A stretch of DNA of 9,490 nucleotides from an uncultured Prevotella sp. GTDB lineage: Bacteria > Bacteroidota > Bacteroidia > Bacteroidales > Bacteroidaceae. Below the pieces are notes generated by a model. That model was not told the origin of the DNA. It was given only the letters and a program-made list of their open reading frames with translations, and searched no databases. This document shows positions 1-6,380 of the stretch, in pieces; positions within the stretch are counted from its first letter, which is position 1, and each line of letters starts with the position of its first letter. Made by a program: the position numbers and the translations under genes. The stretch is from NCBI GenBank assembly GCA_947304695.1, contig CAMZBS010000073.1:1-9490 (forward strand), in the 5' to 3' direction.

Positions 1-463
1 AGCCCTTGATGCTCTGCAACACGTTCTGGAAATCCTCCAGGTTCGACTGCTCCATGCGCTTCTTCTCGCCGCGACGGTTCATCTTGCCGTTCTGGATGGT
101 GCCCAGACCGTAGATGGCCTCATCCTTGTCGAGGAAGAAACTCTGGCTGACCTCGAACTCATCGGCATTCTTGCGCACCATCCTGATGCCTTTTTCCCTC
201 AAGAGCACCTTGCCCTTATTCGTCATAAAGGTAAGGGTCTGCGTCTCGGGTTCAAGCTTCACTGTAAGCTCGCTACTCTTCCAAGTGTTGCCATTGCGGG
301 TGACGGCAACATTCTCCGGTTGGGCCGTCACCACAAGGGTCTTGGTGGGCTCGTCCTTTACAACGTGTACAATACTTGGCGTGAAGAATTCAATCTTCAC
401 GTCCTGTGCCACACCGGCCATACTTGCCAGCAGTGCCACAAAGGTCAGGAAACACTTTTTCAT
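1..463 (-). CDS. GH31 family glycoside hydrolase, N-terminal part (truncated by window edge)
   Basis: The visible 154 residues are the N-terminus of a secreted GH31 enzyme (the alpha-glucosidase/alpha-xylosidase family). Residues 1-19 form a signal peptide (MKKCFLTFVALLASMAGVAQ, cleavage before or near Q20), so the protein is exported to the periplasm or surface. About residues 22-110 are the beta-rich N-terminal domain of the family. The stretch DEAIYGLGTIQNGKMNRRG matches the family's conserved IYGLG segment, and NVLQSIKG at the edge is the usual lead-in to the substrate-binding region. The catalytic domain with its nucleophile lies outside the window, so substrate cannot be read. The start codon lies 9 bases after the GH29 stop, with no strong ribosome-binding site, so it should be co-transcribed with GH29. 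Family assignment is good. Alpha-xylosidase versus alpha-glucosidase or alpha-galactosidase is open. Confidence 0.85.
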   Translation of the reverse strand, partial: MKKCFLTFVALLASMAGVAQDVKIEFFTPSIVHVVKDEPTKTLVVTAQPENVAVTRNGNTWKSSELTVKLEPETQTLTFMTNKGKVLLREKGIRMVRKNADEFEVSQSFFLDKDEAIYGLGTIQNGKMNRRGEKKRMEQSNLEDFQNVLQSIKG

Positions 464-472
464 ATCGTTGGT

Positions 473-2089
473 TTATTTGTTGATTCTTAGCACCGGGGCA
501 ATCTGATTGCAGGGCTTGGGTAGCTGCACCTCCAGGCCGTCGGCGGTCTGACGGGCCTTCAGCTTGCCGTAGCCCAGCAGGAAGACACTGCCGATGGACT
601 TCTTGAAGTTGGGGTTGCCCTTGGCGAGCGACTTGATGACGAGCTTGCCGTCGTCGGGCCAGCCCATCGCTGTGGCGTAGAGGTACTTCTTGGTCTGGTT
701 GAAACGCACGTCGCGAGAGTCCATACCGTTGTACTGCCCCTCGTTGAAGCCCTGCGAGTTGATCTTGATGTCCTTCTCGGCCACAGGGCCTTCACCGAAC
801 TTCACCCAAGGACGGGTGCCGAAGATGCTCTCACCGTTCTGCGACATCCAGGCCTCCAGCTCGTCGAGGAAGCGGGCGGCTTTCTCGTCGTAGGTGCCAT
901 CGGCACGCAGGGGGATGTTGAGCAGCAGGTTGCCGTTCTTCGACACAATGTCTACGAGCTGCTTCACCATGTTCGTAGCCGACCTGTAGCCGCGTTCATA
1001 GCGGCTGGTGTTGTAGTGCCAGTCGCCAATGCAGTTGCACGTCTGCCAGGGCTGTTCTATCATCTGGTTGGGCGCACCGCGCTCCACGTCCCATGTGAGG
1101 GCCTTCTTCTGGTCTTCGTTCAGAATCTTGCCGAAGACAACGCCCCGTGGGTTCTTATTATAAAGATGTGTGGCAATCTTCAGGCCGCAGTCGCTCAGCG
1201 GATAGAAGGGCAGCACGGTGACATCGAAGTAGATGAGGTCGGGCTGGTAGCGGTTGATGGCATCGAGCGTGCGGTCGAAGAAGTTGGTGACGAACTCTGC
1301 CGACGGCGGACAGGCACCGTGGCTCCAGTCCCACTGGCCGTGAATGGCACCGTTGTCCCACGAACCCTTGCTCATGGGGTGGTTCTGCTGGTAGAGCTGC
1401 TGGGGGTCAAGACCTTCCCACCATTTGCCCTTGCCGTCTTCCTTACGCAGGTTGCCATCGTAGTAGACACCAGCTTTCGGGCCCTCAAGGTCGTAGCGCT
1501 GCGAAGGCTCGTACCACGTCCAGGCATGATCAGCATGGAACGAGATGCCCAGGGGCAGACCGTGCTTCTTTGCTGCTTTGGCCCATCCGTCAAGAATGTC
1601 CTTATGCGGGCCTATGTTCTTCGAGTTCCAAGGCTGGTACTTCGAGTCCCACAGGTCGTAGTTGTCGTGGTGGTTGCCTAAGACAAAGAAGTACTGTGCC
1701 CCACAACGCTTGTAGCGTTCCACAAGCTTGTCGGGATCCCATTTCTCGGCCTTGAACAGGGGCAGTATGTCCTTGAAGCCGAACTCTGAGGGATGGCCGT
1801 AATGTTCCAGGTGGTACTTGTACTTGCCGTTACCTTCCATATACATCTCACGAGCCATCCAGTCGCCGCTGCCTTCCACGCACTGCGGCCCCCAGTGGGC
1901 CCAGATGCCGAACTTCGCATCGCGGAACCATTCGGGTGTCTGGTGGGCCTCAAGCGACTGCCACGTGGGTTGATACTGTCCCGTAAGCATCTGCTCGTGG
2001 GCTTCGGATACGGGTATCCGGTAATCGGTCTGGGCTTCTGCCGACAACGCGGCCGACAGAGCGATTGCTGATAAAATTGTCAGTCTCAT
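473..2089 (-). CDS. Secreted GH29 alpha-L-fucosidase
   Basis: This 538-residue exo-glycosidase should remove terminal alpha-L-fucose from glycans in the periplasm or at the surface. Residues 1-20 are a signal peptide ending AEAQ. The GH29 (beta/alpha)8 barrel follows. FGIWAHWGP (60-68) is the family's FGIWxHWGxY-type strand. GNHHDNYDLWDS (138-149) corresponds to KHHDGF-type active-site histidines, here with Asn in place of Lys. LIYFDV (285-290) holds the expected catalytic nucleophile Asp289. SKNGNLLLNIPLRADG (383-398) is the conserved end of the barrel. Residues from about 420 to 538 form a beta-rich C-terminal domain. Length is normal for the family. The ATG overlaps the stop of the upstream HAD gene (ATGA), which suggests translational coupling, and a GH31 gene follows after 9 bases. 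The acid/base residue cannot be assigned by eye. Being paired with GH31 suggests a fucosylated alpha-linked substrate; this is inference. Confidence 0.92.
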   Translation of the reverse strand: MRLTILSAIALSAALSAEAQTDYRIPVSEAHEQMLTGQYQPTWQSLEAHQTPEWFRDAKFGIWAHWGPQCVEGSGDWMAREMYMEGNGKYKYHLEHYGHPSEFGFKDILPLFKAEKWDPDKLVERYKRCGAQYFFVLGNHHDNYDLWDSKYQPWNSKNIGPHKDILDGWAKAAKKHGLPLGISFHADHAWTWYEPSQRYDLEGPKAGVYYDGNLRKEDGKGKWWEGLDPQQLYQQNHPMSKGSWDNGAIHGQWDWSHGACPPSAEFVTNFFDRTLDAINRYQPDLIYFDVTVLPFYPLSDCGLKIATHLYNKNPRGVVFGKILNEDQKKALTWDVERGAPNQMIEQPWQTCNCIGDWHYNTSRYERGYRSATNMVKQLVDIVSKNGNLLLNIPLRADGTYDEKAARFLDELEAWMSQNGESIFGTRPWVKFGEGPVAEKDIKINSQGFNEGQYNGMDSRDVRFNQTKKYLYATAMGWPDDGKLVIKSLAKGNPNFKKSIGSVFLLGYGKLKARQTADGLEVQLPKPCNQIAPVLRINK

Positions 2090-2784
2090 TCCTGTTTGGT
2101 TTTTATGGTTAGTAATTCTTCTGGTCGGCTGATAAAGGTGGTTGCACCGTGGGCTTCCAGGAACTGGCGGTCACGAAAGCCCCACAGCACACTGATGCAG
2201 GGCATGCTGCTGGCTGCCGCCGTTGCCACATCTACATCGCTGTCGCCCACGTAGACGGCCTGCTCCCGACCCACGCCCAATTGTCGCAAGGCTTCATTGA
2301 CGGTGTCGGGGGCTGGCTTCTTCCTGATGCCCTCGGCCTCATGCTCGCCGATGGCCACCTCCACGGTGTCGGGAAAGAAGTGACGGCACAACTCCTGCGT
2401 GGCAGCATAGAACTTGTTGCTCACCACAGCAATGCGACAGCCCCGGCTGCGCAGGGCGGCCAGCGTCTGCGGAATGCCGTCATACGGACGTGTGGTGTCG
2501 AGCGAGTGTTCCATATAATGACTGCGAAAAGCAGCAAAAGCGTCGTCAAAATGCGGATGGGCAGCACCGCCAGGCACAGCACGCTCCATGAGAAGGCGCA
2601 CACCGTTGCCCACAAAGCGGCGAATGTCATCAACGCTATGCTCCGGCATACCATTGACCTTCAGCGCGTAGTTCACGGATGCAGCCAGATCGGCCAGCGT
2701 GTCGAGCAGCGTGCCGTCAAGGTCAAAAACAAACGTCTGCCAAGAGGTATTGTCCGCAGTTCTTACATGATTGTCCGGTTTCAT
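2086..2784 (-). CDS. HAD-family phosphatase, phosphoglycolate phosphatase-like
   Basis: A 232-residue cytosolic hydrolase of the HAD superfamily, subfamily I. Motif I is FDLDGTLLDT (20-29, nucleophile Asp21 and acid/base Asp23). An alpha-helical cap follows (about 33-100). Motif II is VVSNK (120-124, Ser122), motif III is the Lys at 155/156 in RKKPAPD, and motif IV is GDSDVD (180-185). This pattern and length fit phosphoglycolate phosphatase/beta-phosphoglucomutase-like enzymes; the natural substrate cannot be told from sequence. I chose the ATG at 2784 rather than the in-frame ATG at 2811, because the -7 promoter box lies between the two and the extension is low-complexity. The final codons overlap the fucosidase start by 4 bases. 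A phosphatase heading a glycosidase operon could act on a sugar phosphate, or the linkage may simply be positional. Confidence 0.88.
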   Translation of the reverse strand: MKPDNHVRTADNTSWQTFVFDLDGTLLDTLADLAASVNYALKVNGMPEHSVDDIRRFVGNGVRLLMERAVPGGAAHPHFDDAFAAFRSHYMEHSLDTTRPYDGIPQTLAALRSRGCRIAVVSNKFYAATQELCRHFFPDTVEVAIGEHEAEGIRKKPAPDTVNEALRQLGVGREQAVYVGDSDVDVATAAASSMPCISVLWGFRDRQFLEAHGATTFISRPEELLTIKTKQE

Positions 2785-2787
2785 GGT

Positions 2788-2796
2788 GCGAAGATA
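2788..2796 (-). promoter_or_regulatory. Probable -7 box for the HAD-GH29-GH31 operon
   Basis: On the minus strand the sequence reads TATCTTCGC, one mismatch from the Bacteroidetes TAnnTTTGC box. It ends only 3 bases before the ATG at 2784. No TTTG is found at the usual 19-20 bp upstream, so the promoter is weak or atypical. If used, the mRNA would start at or within a base or two of the ATG. Confidence 0.45.
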
Positions 2797-2857
2797 CAAA
2801 TAAAATCTCAAATAAGCTGTAGTTGCAGCATCGGTTATGTTAATTATGCTGAAATAT

Positions 2858-2889
2858 TTTGGATGTTACGATATTTTTACGAAATTTGC
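2858..2889 (+). promoter_or_regulatory. sigma-ABfr type promoter for the SPFH-MATE operon
   Basis: TTTG at 2858-2861 is followed by exactly 19 bases and then GAAATTTGC at 2881-2889. This fits the Bacteroidetes -33/-7 pattern (TTTG, 19-21 bases, TAnnTTTG) apart from G for T at the first position of the -7 box. Transcription would begin around 2894-2897, giving a 5' leader of about 45 bases, AT- and A-rich with no strong Shine-Dalgarno sequence, before the ATG at 2941. Confidence 0.65.
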
Positions 2890-2940
2890 AAGACTAAACA
2901 ACCAAGTAACAATTTACAAACCAACAAAACTTCCATTATT

Positions 2941-4446
2941 ATGTTTGCAGAAGAGTATTCTCTTTACATCTGGATTGCAGTCGGCATTCTGCTACTCGCC
3001 ATTTTCCTGTTCATCTCCTACGTCAAGGCTCCGCCTTCGTTCGCGTTCATCATCTCCGGTCTCTCCAAGGAGCCACGCGTGCTCATCGGTTCGGGCGGCT
3101 TCCGCATCCCGTTCTTCGAGCGTCTGGACCGTGTGTACTTGGGTCAGATCACCGTCGACATTAAGACGGAGGAGAGCGTGCCTACCAACGACTTCATCAA
3201 CGTCGACGTGGATGCTGTGGCAAAGATACGGGTCACACCCAACAACGACGGAACACGACTGGCCGCCAAGAACTTCCTGAACATGACGCCTGACGAGATT
3301 GCCGCCCAGCTACAGGACTCGCTGCAAGGCAACATGCGTGAGATTATCGGTACGCTCGACCTGCGCTCACTGAACACCGACCGCGACGGATTCTCCGACC
3401 AGGTGATGGCCAAGGCTTCGCCCGATATGGCCAAGCTGGGCATCGACATCATCTCGTGCAACATCCAGAACGTGACCGACCGGGAGGGACTCATCAAGGA
3501 CCTGGGTGCCGACAACACGGCCAAAATCAAGAAGGACGCTGCCATCAACCGCGCTGTGGCCGAACGCGACGTGAAGATTGAAGTGTCGAAAGCCGACAAG
3601 GAATCGAACGACGCACGTGTCGATGCCGACACGGCCATCGCCATCAAGAACAACGAGCTGGCCCTGAAGCGTGCCGCCCTGAAACAGCAGGCCGACACCG
3701 CACAGGCCGATGCCGATGCCGCATACGCCATTCAGCAGCAGGAACAGCAGAAGACCATCAACATCAAGACCGTCGAGGCTGAGATTGAGAAGACCAAGCG
3801 TGAGCAAATCCTGTCGCGCGAACAGATTGAAATCAAGCAGAACCAGCTGGCAGCTGAGATTGAGAAGAAGGCCGATGCCGACAAGTACAAGGTGGAGCGT
3901 GACGCTGCTGCCGACCTGGAACAGCGCAAGCGCGTGGCCGAAGCCCAGAAATACGAAGCCGAACAGCGTGCTATGGCTCAGAACGCCGAGTCGGATGCCA
4001 CCCGCTACCGTCTGGAGCAGGAGGCTGCCGGTATCAAGGCCAAGGGCGAAGCTGAGGCATACGCCATCCAGAAGAAAGGTGAAGCTGAAGCTCTGGCAAT
4101 GGACAAGAAGGCCGAAGCCTACAAGAAGTACAACAATGCTGCCGTGATGCAGATGATGATCGAGGTGCTGCCGCAGGTTGTGGAGAACGTGGCCAAGCCC
4201 ATCGCAGCCATCAAGGACGTACACGTCTACAGCGGCGGTCAGGACACAGGTGCCGGTGTGGCCGCAATGAGTGGCGGCGTACCCGTGGCCATCAAGCAGG
4301 CTTTCGATGTATTGAAGTCAGCCACAGGCGTTGATATGGCCGACATTATGCGTGCCGGAACCATCGATGCCAAGGTGAACCGCAACATCAACCTGAACGA
4401 TGAAGCACGCGACGCTGTGGACAACATCACTGGCAAGAAAAAGTAA
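2941..4446 (+). CDS. Flotillin-like SPFH/band 7 membrane protein
   Basis: A 501-residue protein with one N-terminal membrane anchor (about 8-28, very hydrophobic) followed by a short VKAPPS linker. The SPFH (band 7/prohibitin homology) domain spans about 33-190 (PPSFAFIISG, RVLIGSGGFRIPFFERLD, then the IDIISCNIQNVTD strand near 168-180). Residues about 190-400 are a long Ala/Glu/Lys/Gln-rich coiled coil ending in the flotillin-type AEA repeats (GEAEAYAIQKKGEAEALAMD, 369-388). A conserved flotillin-like tail follows (AAVMQMMIEVLPQVVENVAKP, 400-420) and a Gly/Ala-rich C-terminal region. Family members form large oligomers that organise membrane microdomains and help other membrane proteins assemble. 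The reading frame is open far upstream, but that part is antisense to the HAD gene. The ATG at 2941 follows a good promoter and begins the anchor. A MATE gene follows after 44 bases, so the two are probably co-expressed. Confidence 0.93.
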   Translation: MFAEEYSLYIWIAVGILLLAIFLFISYVKAPPSFAFIISGLSKEPRVLIGSGGFRIPFFERLDRVYLGQITVDIKTEESVPTNDFINVDVDAVAKIRVTPNNDGTRLAAKNFLNMTPDEIAAQLQDSLQGNMREIIGTLDLRSLNTDRDGFSDQVMAKASPDMAKLGIDIISCNIQNVTDREGLIKDLGADNTAKIKKDAAINRAVAERDVKIEVSKADKESNDARVDADTAIAIKNNELALKRAALKQQADTAQADADAAYAIQQQEQQKTINIKTVEAEIEKTKREQILSREQIEIKQNQLAAEIEKKADADKYKVERDAAADLEQRKRVAEAQKYEAEQRAMAQNAESDATRYRLEQEAAGIKAKGEAEAYAIQKKGEAEALAMDKKAEAYKKYNNAAVMQMMIEVLPQVVENVAKPIAAIKDVHVYSGGQDTGAGVAAMSGGVPVAIKQAFDVLKSATGVDMADIMRAGTIDAKVNRNINLNDEARDAVDNITGKKK

Positions 4447-4490
4447 GAACCCGTAAGACTTTGAAAGACAACAAGGTGGAACAATAAAGA

Positions 4491-5855
4491 ATGGCAAAAG
4501 ACCTGCTGTCTTATATCCGCGAAGGCCGCACGATGACACAGAGCGAAAAGCTCCGGCTCATCGTGCAGCTTTCTGTTCCAAGCATCTTGGCGCAGATTTC
4601 GGCCACAGTCATGTTCTTCATCGACGCGGCTATGGTGGGACATCTGGGCGAACGGGCTACGGCTGCCATCGGACTGGTTGAGACTACCACCTGGCTGATG
4701 GGCGGACTGGCAGCTGCCACCAACATGGGTTTCTCCGTACAGGTGGCCCACTTCATCGGTGCCAACGACTTCATTGCAGCACGACGAGTGCTCCGCCAGA
4801 GTCTGGTGTGCTGCCTGTTGTGGAGCCTGATGCTCTCCCTGGCCTGTGTCTTCATCCACAACGCCCTACCCTACTGGCTGGGCGGCAGCGAGGAGATTGC
4901 CCACGACGCATCGGTCTACTTCCTCATCGTGGGGCTGGCAGGCATATTCTTCCAAATGGAAGGACTGGCAGGCTCGATGCTGAAGTGTTCGGGCAACATG
5001 AAGATTCCGTCGGCCCTGAACATACTGATGTGTGTGCTCGACGTGGTCTTCAACTATTTCTTCATCTATATTCTTGACATGGGTGTGGCCGGAGCCGCCA
5101 CAGGTACGGCAATGGCCGAACTGATCACGGCCGTACTGATGCTCTATTTCCTGCTAGTGCGTTCCGACATGCTACGGCTGAAAGGCCATCCAGGCAGTTT
5201 CCGCCCGCAGCCCGACACGGTGGCCACAGCCATCAAGATCGGTGCCCCTATGGGCATGCAACATCTGCTCATGGGCGGCGCACAAATTGTGAGCACCATC
5301 ATCGTGGCCCCGTTGGGCACCATTGCCATCGCTGCCAACTCGCTGGCCATCACCGTTGAGAGTCTTTGCTACATGCCGGGCTTTGGCATTGCCGAAGCCG
5401 CCACCACGCTGGTAGGACAAGGTGTTGGAGCCGGACAGAAAATGCTGACGCGCTCGTTTGCCTATATGTCTGTAGGTCTGGGCATTACGGTGATGACCGT
5501 TATGGGGGCTCTGATGTTTGTCTTTGCTCCCGAACTGATTTCGCTGCTCACCCCCGTAGACAGCATCATCGAACTGGGCGCACAGGTGCTGCGCATCGAA
5601 GCATGGGCCGAACCCATGTTTGCAGCCACCATCGTGGCCAACGGTGTGTTCATCGGTGCTGGCGACACGCTGATTCCGGCCATCATGAGCCTGTCGTCGA
5701 TGTGGGGCGTACGTCTTACGCTGGCTGCCGCTATGGCTCCGCGCTTCGGCTTGAAGGGTGTCTGGACGGCTATGGCCATCGACCTCACTTTCCGAGGCAT
5801 TATCTTCCTGGTGCGCCTGTTCCGAGGCAACTGGCAGAACAAGTTGAAAAGCTAA
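4491..5855 (+). CDS. MATE family efflux transporter
   Basis: A 454-residue inner-membrane antiporter with about 12 hydrophobic helices in two halves, the normal size for MATE (NorM/DinF) proteins that expel drugs or metabolites using a Na+ or H+ gradient. Recognisable segments are SVPSILAQISATVMFFIDAA with MVGHLG in helix 1 (28-53), the first-half repeat MGVAGAATGTA (197-207), and PGFGIAEAATTLVGQGVGAG (296-315), the second-half signature. Substrate and coupling ion cannot be read. The first ATG (4491) has an AAGGTGG motif about 11 bases upstream; an in-frame ATG at 4533 (MTQSEKLR) would also keep the whole first helix and may be the true start. It lies 44 bases after the SPFH gene with no terminator between. 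No clear U-tract terminator follows on this strand: the hairpin just after the stop has its U-tract on the other strand. Confidence 0.94.
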   Translation: MAKDLLSYIREGRTMTQSEKLRLIVQLSVPSILAQISATVMFFIDAAMVGHLGERATAAIGLVETTTWLMGGLAAATNMGFSVQVAHFIGANDFIAARRVLRQSLVCCLLWSLMLSLACVFIHNALPYWLGGSEEIAHDASVYFLIVGLAGIFFQMEGLAGSMLKCSGNMKIPSALNILMCVLDVVFNYFFIYILDMGVAGAATGTAMAELITAVLMLYFLLVRSDMLRLKGHPGSFRPQPDTVATAIKIGAPMGMQHLLMGGAQIVSTIIVAPLGTIAIAANSLAITVESLCYMPGFGIAEAATTLVGQGVGAGQKMLTRSFAYMSVGLGITVMTVMGALMFVFAPELISLLTPVDSIIELGAQVLRIEAWAEPMFAATIVANGVFIGAGDTLIPAIMSLSSMWGVRLTLAAAMAPRFGLKGVWTAMAIDLTFRGIIFLVRLFRGNWQNKLKS

Positions 5856-5856
5856 G

Positions 5857-5903
5857 AAAAAAATAGTGCAGCCCCTGGGGCCTCTTGCCCAAGCGCTGCA
5901 CTA
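5857..5903 (-). terminator. Strong intrinsic terminator (distal) for leftward transcription
   Basis: On the minus strand a 9-bp perfect stem (TAGTGCAGC at 5903-5895, GCTGCACTA at 5872-5864) is extended by an inner CTTGGG/CCCAGG pairing. It is followed directly by seven T residues (5863-5857). This is a textbook Rho-independent terminator reading leftward, ending 1 base from the MATE stop codon. It is probably a second terminator for the non-coding RNA upstream of it. On the plus strand the hairpin lacks a U-tract, though it could still stabilise the 3' end of MATE mRNA. Confidence 0.85.
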
Positions 5904-5935
5904 CCAACGATATTAATAACTAAAAACCTAATCTT

Positions 5936-5960
5936 AAAAAACAAGGTTTACTTACCTTGT
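5936..5960 (-). terminator. Intrinsic terminator (proximal) of the candidate ncRNA
   Basis: Minus-strand ACAAGGT (5960-5954) and ACCTTGT (5947-5941) form a 7-bp stem with a 6-base loop. The stem runs straight into a T-run (5940-5936). The stem is AT-containing and weaker than the distal hairpin about 35 bases further on, so some read-through to that second terminator is likely. Confidence 0.75.
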
Positions 5961-6228
5961 GGAAGAATAACGCATCTCCCCTCGCGGCGGGCAGTACGCG
6001 TCGTCCCGACGCCCCTGCATGCTAACATCACTGTTATCCTTACGTTCAATCTTTTCTTTTACCCTATCGGTTCCTTTACCTATCGTCCTGAATCAATCTT
6101 TTTTCTATTACCTTAATTTTACTAACTTTACCTACTGAACTACATTCTATTACTTTCTCTAATCAATCCTTTACCTTAACTAATACCTTATGTCTTTGCT
6201 CTATTGAAGATTCTCTTTTTGTCTTTTG
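5936..6228 (-). ncRNA. Candidate purine-rich non-coding RNA, about 290 nt
   Basis: A stand-alone minus-strand transcription unit: perfect -7 box at 6242-6234, expected start about 6228, terminator at 5960-5936. The first about 190 nt are C-poor and purine-rich, and hold five exact AGGTAA motifs (minus-strand ends at 6176, 6133, 6113, 6081, 5957), near-copies at 6188 and 6064, and two copies of GATTGATT (6168-6161, 6098-6091). The last about 80 nt are GC-rich, with a 6-bp hairpin around a 3-base loop (6012-5998) and then the terminator. No long reading frame fits. I do not recognise RNase P, tmRNA or SRP signatures, and the purine-rich half cannot pair with the 3' half as a 6S rod would need. 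Two tiny overlapping reading frames (22 and 26 codons) end near the terminator, so a leader-peptide role is an alternative. Exact ends are inferred. Confidence 0.7.
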
Positions 6229-6233
6229 ACGAT

Positions 6234-6242
6234 GCAAAGGTA
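6234..6242 (-). promoter_or_regulatory. -7 promoter box for the candidate ncRNA
   Basis: Minus strand TACCTTTGC matches TAnnTTTGC perfectly. There is no TTTG at 19-20 bp upstream; instead the region carries TGCGC (6264-6260), recalling the GCGC core upstream of two other leftward promoters here. Transcription should begin about 6228. No protein start of any length follows closely, which is why an RNA product is proposed. Confidence 0.7.
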
Positions 6243-6286
6243 CAACGAAAAACAATATCGCGCATCATTTTTCATCATCTTTCAGC

Positions 6287-6344
6287 AAAAAATCGACTGA
6301 TTATTGACGCAAATCAATTTGATTGTGTGCGAACACAGTCGATT
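6287..6344 (-). terminator. Possible intrinsic terminator downstream of rsmA
   Basis: Minus-strand AATCGACTG (6344-6336) and CAGTCGATT (6299-6291) are a perfect 9-bp inverted repeat. It runs into further T residues (6290-6287), so the transcript would end in CAGTCGATTTTTT. The 36-base loop is long but can fold itself, including TGTG-TTCG-CACA with a UUCG-type tetraloop. Placed 37 bases after the rsmA stop and before the ncRNA promoter, it would separate the two leftward units. The long loop lowers confidence. Confidence 0.5.
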
Positions 6345-6360
6345 TGTGTACGAACACACC
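6321..6360. repeat. Tandem pair of 21-bp-spaced dyads (TGTGT-N4-ACACA)
   Basis: Two near-identical dyads, TGTGTGCGAACACA (6324-6337) and TGTGTACGAACACA (6345-6358), start 21 bases apart and differ at one position. Each has 5-bp arms around a 4-base centre, and the pair is preceded by the dyad CAAATCAATTTG (6310-6321). The layout (about two helical turns per unit) resembles operator pairs, but the first copy also takes part in the proposed rsmA terminator. It looks related in design to the three-unit array at 9193-9257. Confidence 0.6.
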
Positions 6361-6380
6361 CGTAAGGTCAACCAGAAAGC

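Noticed and set aside
1016..1681. Plus-strand 221-codon frame opposite the fucosidase
   Set aside because: Shadow of the GH29 gene on the other strand; no promoter and no recognisable domain.
2149..2940. Open frame extending the SPFH protein upstream by 264 codons
   Set aside because: It is antisense to the HAD gene, lies upstream of the promoter at 2858-2889, and does not resemble any protein; the ATG at 2941 begins the membrane anchor.
3367..4224. Minus-strand 285-codon Leu/Gly/Val-rich frame opposite the SPFH gene
   Set aside because: Its composition is the complement of the coiled-coil's repeated codons, and the sense-strand protein is clearly real.
5864..5903. Terminator of the MATE transcript on the plus strand
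   Set aside because: The stem is strong but no T-run follows on the plus strand; the T-run is on the minus-strand side.
5857..6242. tmRNA, RNase P RNA, SRP RNA or 6S RNA
   Set aside because: No tmRNA CCA end or tag frame, no RNase P or SRP conserved core seen, and no long rod with central bubble as in 6S. A model search should still be run.
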